A program made the position numbers and the translations under genes. Below are positions 58,936 through 64,000 of a stretch of 64,000 nt of DNA, piece after piece (position 1 is the stretch's first letter; the number at the start of each line of letters is the position of its first letter). The notes under the pieces are model-generated. The model made no database searches, was not told the origin of the DNA, and worked only from the letters and a program-made list of their open reading frames with translations. The stretch is from assembly GCF_030036535.1 (NCBI RefSeq), contig NZ_CP080388.1, forward strand, positions 2,103,001-2,167,000, in the 5' to 3' direction. Source of the DNA: Agrobacterium cucumeris (lineage in GTDB: Bacteria; Pseudomonadota; Alphaproteobacteria; Rhizobiales; Rhizobiaceae).

Positions 58936-59018
58936 GCATTCAACCCACCGAGGCCCGACCGATGCGACATGGCCGAGCGTGGGAGTGAACGTCGTGTCGC
59001 ACCCCGATGGAATGCCCA

Positions 59019-61292
59019 ATGCCGAAAAATACTCATATCGGGAAACAAGGTCTGGCTGTTTTTCTTTCTTTTCTGATCGCGCTTTTCACCCTCGCAGGCC
59101 ACGCCTTCGCTGCCGGCAGTCTTGTCGATTATCTCACCAAGGTTCAGCCGGCGGAGCTGTTTGCCGCAGCCGACCGCTTTGGCGAGCCGGTGGGGGAGCC
59201 TGCCATCGTGCCCGTCTATAAGGGCAGCGAAATCGCCGGTTACGCTTACCTCAACTCGGATTTCACCAATTCGACAGGCTATTCAGGAAAACCGATTCAC
59301 ATCGTTGTCGGCATTGACAGGGCCGGCGTCGTGCGTGGTCTGAAGCTTGTCGATCACAAGGAGCCGATCGTGCTGATCGGCATACCGGAAACCCGGGTCG
59401 TGGCTGCGCTGAGTTCGGTGATCGGCCGCGATCTGGCCAAGGTTGCTACCGGTGCGGAACGCCCGCCGCAGGTCGATATCGTCAGCGGCGCAACGGTGAC
59501 CGTTCTTGTAATGGGCGACAGCGTCGTCCGCTCGGCGGTCAAACTCATTCGCAGCGGCAGGCTGGGAGATGGCACAAATGCCGCGATCGCAGCTGCAGTG
59601 CCGCAGCCGGTCAAAAAACTCGATGTTTCGAAACAGGAGGTTTCCGACTGGCAGACGCTGCTCGGCGATGGTTCCATCCGCGCCCTGCGCCTCAGTGTCG
59701 GTGAAGTCTCGGATGCCTTTGCAAAGGCCGGCCAGCCGGATGCGGCCCGGACACCCGAAGCGCCCAATCCGCAGGACCCGTTTATCGATCTCTACGTCGC
59801 TCCGGTCAGCGTTCCCGCCATCGGCCGCAGCCTGCTGGGTGAAGAAAGTTACGGACGGCTGACAAAACGCCTGAAGCCGGGTCAGTCCGCCATTCTCGTG
59901 GCGGGCGACGGCGCCTATTCGTTCAAGGGGTCGGGTTATGTACGAGGCGGCATTTTCGACCGTATCGAGCTGCTTCAGGACGGGCAGGGCATTCGCTTCC
60001 GCGATCGGGATCACACGCGGCTGACGCAGATCGCCGCCGAGGGCGCGCCGCATCTGCGTGAAATCGCCCTTTACGTGATCCCTGACAGCTTCGCTTTCGA
60101 CGTGACGGAACCTTGGGAGTTACAGTTGCTGGTGCAGCGCACCACGGGTGTGCGCGACAAGGCGACGATGCCATACGATCTCGGCTACACGCTGCCCGCC
60201 GGCTACGTCAGCATCGAGACGCCGGCAGCCCCACCCGTGGCCCCACCGGCAACCGCAGCAACGACGCCGGCAGATGTGCCGTTCGATCTGGAAAACGCGC
60301 CGCTCTGGGTCAGCATCTGGGAAATGAACCGCGTCTCGGTCGCCGTAACCTTTGCCGGGCTGCTGGTTCTCACCGCCATCTTCTTTTTTCAGGACTGGCT
60401 GGTCAAACGTCCCAAGCTGTTCGGCTGGATCAGGCGCGGCTATCTGCTTTTCGCGCTGGTCTGGCTCGGCTGGTATGCCAATGCGCAGCTTTCGGTGGTC
60501 AATGTCCTCACATTCATCAACGCGCTGATCTCCGGTTTCCACTGGGATTTCTTCCTGTCCGCGCCGTTGATCTTCATTCTCTGGGCAGCGGTTGCTGCGG
60601 GTCTGCTGTTCTGGGGGCGTGGGCCTTTTTGCGGCTGGCTCTGCCCCTTTGGTGCACTTCAGGAACTGACCAACGGCGTCGCGAAATGGCTGAAGGTGCC
60701 GCAGGTCAAGCTGCCATGGGGCCTGCATGAGCGCCTCTGGCCGGTCAAATACATCATCTTCCTCGGCCTCTTCGGCCTGTCGCTTTATTCGCTGGCGCTG
60801 GCGGAGACCTTTGCCGAGATCGAACCGTTCAAGACGGCGATCATCCTGAAATTCGCCCGCGAATGGCCCTTCGTGATCTTTGCGCTGACGCTGCTCGCCG
60901 CCGGTCTTTTCATCGAACGTTTCTACTGCCGGTATCTCTGCCCGCTGGGTGCCGCGCTCGCCATTCCCGGTCGCCTGCGCATGTTCGAATGGCTGAAACG
61001 CTGGCCGGAATGCGGCTCGCCCTGCCAGCGCTGCGCCAAGGAATGTCCCGTGCAGTCGATCCATCCCGAAGGGCAGATCAACGTCAACGAGTGCATCTAC
61101 TGCATGCATTGCCAGGAACTTTACCAGGACGACCACCGCTGTCCGCACATGATTCAGGTGCGGTTGAAGCGGGAAAAATTCGTGGCGCTCTCCACCCCTC
61201 CGGAAAAGGGAAAAGAGCGTCCGAAAACCGTGGTTACCCACAAGGGCAAACCGATCGGCACAGATGAAGGAGTGGCTGGCGAACAGGCCTGA
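59019..61292 (+). CDS. nosR: NosR, flavin and iron-sulfur membrane regulator of N2O reduction
   Basis: A 757-residue polytopic protein. An N-terminal signal region ([20 protein letters not shown]) leads to a periplasmic FMN-binding domain with the covalent flavin motif IVSGATVTV (T159). Membrane segments from about residue 435 carry two CxxxCP clusters, [16 protein letters not shown] and [16 protein letters not shown], and a C-terminal ferredoxin-type domain has [13 protein letters not shown] and [19 protein letters not shown]. NosR passes electrons to and is needed for expression and activity of NosZ. ATG 59019 is preferred to 59007; neither has a strong ribosome site. It heads the nos operon. 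Confidence 0.96.
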   Translation: MPKNTHIGKQGLAVFLSFLIALFTLAGHAFAAGSLVDYLTKVQPAELFAAADRFGEPVGEPAIVPVYKGSEIAGYAYLNSDFTNSTGYSGKPIHIVVGIDRAGVVRGLKLVDHKEPIVLIGIPETRVVAALSSVIGRDLAKVATGAERPPQVDIVSGATVTVLVMGDSVVRSAVKLIRSGRLGDGTNAAIAAAVPQPVKKLDVSKQEVSDWQTLLGDGSIRALRLSVGEVSDAFAKAGQPDAARTPEAPNPQDPFIDLYVAPVSVPAIGRSLLGEESYGRLTKRLKPGQSAILVAGDGAYSFKGSGYVRGGIFDRIELLQDGQGIRFRDRDHTRLTQIAAEGAPHLREIALYVIPDSFAFDVTEPWELQLLVQRTTGVRDKATMPYDLGYTLPAGYVSIETPAAPPVAPPATAATTPADVPFDLENAPLWVSIWEMNRVSVAVTFAGLLVLTAIFFFQDWLVKRPKLFGWIRRGYLLFALVWLGWYANAQLSVVNVLTFINALISGFHWDFFLSAPLIFILWAAVAAGLLFWGRGPFCGWLCPFGALQELTNGVAKWLKVPQVKLPWGLHERLWPVKYIIFLGLFGLSLYSLALAETFAEIEPFKTAIILKFAREWPFVIFALTLLAAGLFIERFYCRYLCPLGAALAIPGRLRMFEWLKRWPECGSPCQRCAKECPVQSIHPEGQINVNECIYCMHCQELYQDDHRCPHMIQVRLKREKFVALSTPPEKGKERPKTVVTHKGKPIGTDEGVAGEQA

Positions 61293-61315
61293 GCCACCAT
61301 CAAAGGAGAGAAGAC

Positions 61316-63229
61316 ATGTCGGATCGAAATATCGAAACTGGCCTCAGCAGGCGCCAGCTTCTCGGCTCCACGGCGGTTGCCGCGGTGGCGGGCGCGGCGA
61401 CGGTCGGCGGCGCGCTAGCGGTTTCCAGCATCACGGCGGCACCGGCGCTCGCCGCAGGCGGACAGGCCTTCGAGGTCAAGCCCGGTGAACTGGACGAATA
61501 TTACGTCTTTTTCTCAGGCGGCCATAGCGGTGAACTGCGCATTCTCGGCCTGCCGTCGATGCGTGAACTGATGCGCATTCCGGTCTTTAACCGCGATAGC
61601 GCCACCGGCTGGGGTCAGACGAATGAAAGCCGCAAGATCCTGACGGAAGGACTGCTGCCTGAAACGAAGGAATATCTGAAGGACAAGGGTAACATCTATC
61701 TCAACGGTGACCTGCACCACCCGCATCCGTCCTTTACGGAAGGCACCTATGACGGCCGTTATCTCTTCGCCAATGACAAGGCCAATACCCGCGTCTGCCG
61801 CATTCGCCTTGACGTGATGAAATGCGACAAGATCATCCAGCTGCCCAACCAGCACACGGTTCATGGCCTGCGTGTGCAGAAATATCCGCGCACCGGTTAT
61901 GTCTTCGCCAATGGTGAAGACCGCGTGCCGATCCCCAATGACGGTTCGGTTCTCGATGATCACAAGCAGTATCACGCGATTTTCTCGGCCATTGATGGCG
62001 ACACGATGAAGGTTGCCTGGCAGGTCATGGTCGACGGCAATCTCGACAATGTCGATGCCGACTATCAGGGCAAATATGCCTTCGCCACCTGCTACAATTC
62101 CGAAGAGGGCGTGAACCTCGAGGAAATGATGGCGAAGGATCAGGACTGGATCGTCGTCTTCAACCTGAAGCGCATCGAGGAAGCTGTCGCCAAGGGCGAA
62201 TTCAAGGAAATGGGCGGCGTGCCGGTTGTGGATGGTCGCCATGGCTCGCCATTCACCCGCTACATCCCGGTGTCCAACGGCCCGCACGGCATGAACACCG
62301 CGCCGGATGGTATCCACGTCGTTGCCAATGGCAAGCTGTCCCCGACGGTCACCGTCTTCGACGTCCGCCTGTTCGACGATCTTTTCGCCGACAAGATCAA
62401 GCCGCGTGATACCGTGGTTGCCGAACCCGAACTCGGCCTTGGGCCGCTTCACACGGCCTATGACGGTCGCGGCAATTGCTACACGACGCTGTTCATCGAC
62501 AGCCAGATCTGCAAGTGGAACCTTGAGGATGCCAAACGCGCCTACAAGGGCGAGAAGGTCAATCCGGTCCGCCAGAAGCTTGATGTGCAGTATCAGCCAG
62601 GCCACAACCACACATCCATGGGCCAGACCAAGGATGCGGACGGCAAATGGCTGATCTCGCTCAACAAGTTCTCGAAGGACCGGTATTTGAACGTCGGCCC
62701 GCTGAAACCGGAAAACGATCAGCTGATCGATATTTCCGGCGACGAGATGGTGCTGGTTCACGACAATCCCACCTTTGCCGAGCCGCATGACGCCACCATC
62801 GTCCATAATTCCAAGATCAACCCGGTCAGCATCTGGAGCCGCGACGACAGCTTCTTTGCCGATGCGGTGGCCCAGGCGAAGGCTGACAACATCGATCTGC
62901 TGATCGATTCCGAAGTCATTCGTGACGGCGACAAGGTTCGCGTCTACATGACATCGGCGGCGCCCGCTTTCGGTCTGGAAAGCTTCACCGTCAAGCAGGG
63001 TGATGAGGTGACCGTCTACGTCACCAATATCGATGAGGTGGAAGACCTGACCCATGGCTTCTCGATCATCAATTACGGCATCAACATGGAAGTGGCGCCG
63101 CAGGCCACGGCATCCGTCACCTTCAAGGCCGATAAGCCCGGTGTGTGGTGGTATTATTGCTCGTGGTTCTGCCATGCCATGCACATGGAAATGAAGGGCC
63201 GCATGCTGGTGGAGCCGAAAAAGGCATGA
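61316..63229 (+). CDS. nosZ: Nitrous-oxide reductase NosZ (clade I, Tat-exported)
   Basis: A 637-residue periplasmic multicopper enzyme that reduces N2O to N2. The Tat signal [16 protein letters not shown] places it in clade I. The beta-propeller has CuZ histidine stretches [43 protein letters not shown] and EPHDATIV. The C-terminal cupredoxin has the CuA ligands in [19 protein letters not shown]. All visible copper ligands are present, so the enzyme should be functional. AAGGAGAG precedes ATG 61316, and its stop overlaps the nosD start by ATGA. Confidence 0.98.
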   Translation: MSDRNIETGLSRRQLLGSTAVAAVAGAATVGGALAVSSITAAPALAAGGQAFEVKPGELDEYYVFFSGGHSGELRILGLPSMRELMRIPVFNRDSATGWGQTNESRKILTEGLLPETKEYLKDKGNIYLNGDLHHPHPSFTEGTYDGRYLFANDKANTRVCRIRLDVMKCDKIIQLPNQHTVHGLRVQKYPRTGYVFANGEDRVPIPNDGSVLDDHKQYHAIFSAIDGDTMKVAWQVMVDGNLDNVDADYQGKYAFATCYNSEEGVNLEEMMAKDQDWIVVFNLKRIEEAVAKGEFKEMGGVPVVDGRHGSPFTRYIPVSNGPHGMNTAPDGIHVVANGKLSPTVTVFDVRLFDDLFADKIKPRDTVVAEPELGLGPLHTAYDGRGNCYTTLFIDSQICKWNLEDAKRAYKGEKVNPVRQKLDVQYQPGHNHTSMGQTKDADGKWLISLNKFSKDRYLNVGPLKPENDQLIDISGDEMVLVHDNPTFAEPHDATIVHNSKINPVSIWSRDDSFFADAVAQAKADNIDLLIDSEVIRDGDKVRVYMTSAAPAFGLESFTVKQGDEVTVYVTNIDEVEDLTHGFSIINYGINMEVAPQATASVTFKADKPGVWWYYCSWFCHAMHMEMKGRMLVEPKKA

Positions 63230-64000
63230 GGCATCCAAAAGATGCGGCGAGATGGGGGATGGTGGCGATTGTCGCCGTCATTCCCGGCCTGGCGGATGCT
63301 GAAACCATCCGCCTTTCCGCTGCCGCGACCCCAATACTTCAACAGGCCATCGACCGTGCACAGACGGGCGACGAACTGGTGCTGGAAAGCGGCGATTTTT
63401 CCGGGCCGGTGACCATTGGCACGTCCATTAAGCTGCGCGGCGAGCCGGGTGCGGCCATTCGCGGCACCGGTCAGGGAAGTGTCGTCACCATCACCGCCGA
63501 AGACGTGATCTTCAGCGGCATTATCGTATCCGGCTCCGGCGGTTCGCTGGAAGACATGAATTCGGGCGTCTTCGTCGCCCGCACCGCCAAACGGGCGATT
63601 GTCGAAAACAGCCGCTTCGAAGAAAATCTGTATGGCGTCTATCTGCATGGCGCCGACGATTCCATCGCGCGCAACAATGTCATTATCGGTACGGGCGAAG
63701 GTCGTTTAAGCGAAACCGGCAACGGCGTGACCCTGTGGAACGCGCCCGGCGCACGCGTCACCGGCAACGACATCAGCTTCGGGCGCGACGGCATCGCCAC
63801 CAATGCCAGCAAACGCAACGTGTTCAGCGGTAACCGGTTCAGCAATCTGCGATTTGCCATCCACTACATGTACACCAACGACAGCGAGATCAGCGATAAC
63901 GTCTCCAGCGGCAATTCGGTGGGATACGCCATCATGTTTTCCAGCCGCCTGAAGATCACTGGAAACGTCTCCGATGGCGACCGGGACCACGGCCTGCTTT
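63226..64000 (+). CDS. nosD: NosD, periplasmic copper-centre assembly protein (3'-truncated)
   Basis: The frame starts at an ATG overlapping the nosZ stop (ATGA) and runs off the window end after about 258 codons. The N-terminus ([16 protein letters not shown]) is a signal peptide. Then a right-handed beta-helix of the CASH type follows, rich in short G/N/D turns ([56 protein letters not shown]). NosD works with NosF and NosY to supply sulfur or copper for the CuZ centre of NosZ. The remaining nosFYL genes should follow outside the window. Confidence 0.93.
   Translation, partial: MRHPKDAARWGMVAIVAVIPGLADAETIRLSAAATPILQQAIDRAQTGDELVLESGDFSGPVTIGTSIKLRGEPGAAIRGTGQGSVVTITAEDVIFSGIIVSGSGGSLEDMNSGVFVARTAKRAIVENSRFEENLYGVYLHGADDSIARNNVIIGTGEGRLSETGNGVTLWNAPGARVTGNDISFGRDGIATNASKRNVFSGNRFSNLRFAIHYMYTNDSEISDNVSSGNSVGYAIMFSSRLKITGNVSDGDRDHGLL

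Noticed and set aside
1-64000. CRISPR arrays, tRNA/rRNA genes, insertion sequences, prophage or integrase genes
   Set aside because: I looked for spaced direct repeats, tRNA-like cloverleaf sequences in the gaps, transposase motifs and terminal inverted repeats and saw none. A tRNAscan, ISfinder or CRISPR-finder run would be decisive.

Overview
The window reads as a 64 kb piece of an Agrobacterium/Rhizobium-group alphaproteobacterial replicon. The best species-level evidence is the gene at 33929-34798, which matches the well-known 289-residue Agrobacterium tumefaciens D-psicose (D-allulose) 3-epimerase with all four metal ligands at the same residue numbers. A 105-residue protein of the Atu4866 family points the same way. 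The DNA is GC-rich, nearly fully coding, and dominated by ABC uptake operons with their own regulators, as is typical of the secondary replicons of this group. I saw no tRNA, rRNA, CRISPR array, insertion sequence or phage gene.

Layout. (1) 1-10685: the end of one Opp/Dpp-type transporter operon (ATPase, partial), an acid-sugar dehydratase of the enolase superfamily, a mutarotase-like epimerase and a GntR/FCD regulator with palindromes at its promoter. A second complete Opp/Dpp transporter follows, with a cytoplasmic gamma-glutamyltransferase-like hydrolase and a fused double ATPase. (2) 10778-11422: exported ankyrin-repeat protein. (3) 11453-20067: two-component system divergent from an AfuABC-like transporter (two paralogous binding proteins, fused permease, ATPase). 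(4) 20074-26303: small membrane protein, GCG_CRPN-type secreted protein, orphan Bug-family binding protein, ABC exporter, ABC-F protein and TPR protein. (5) 26415-34798: LacI-type regulator and a D-allulose/ketose uptake and catabolism operon (binding protein, ATPase, two permeases, two epimerases, kinase). (6) 34982-38765: unknown membrane protein, small hypothetical, and an SDR plus Atu4866-domain pair divergent from a LysR regulator. (7) 38798-51313: a near-complete ectoine/hydroxyectoine catabolic cluster (doeC, doeD, enuR, eutBCDE, ehuBCDA on the minus strand; doeX divergent); eutA was not seen. (8) 51470-54161: MFS exporter, tautomerase and LysR regulator. (9) 54294-57705: stress-type module (CsbD protein, a 24-residue membrane peptide, a three-TM/coiled-coil protein) and a GGDEF protein. 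(10) 57990-64000: ferritin-like di-iron protein divergent from nosR-nosZ-nosD (nitrous oxide reduction; nosD runs off the end), with an FNR/NnrR-type box in a well-spaced promoter.

How the parts work together. Most of the window scavenges plant- or soil-derived solutes (sugar acids, peptides or opine-like compounds, phosphorylated or ferric ligands, rare ketoses, ectoines), each operon with a local regulator. The last 6 kb provides the N2O-reducing end of denitrification. A repeated architectural feature is a strong stem-loop directly after the binding-protein gene and before the membrane and ATPase genes, seen in four unrelated transporter operons.
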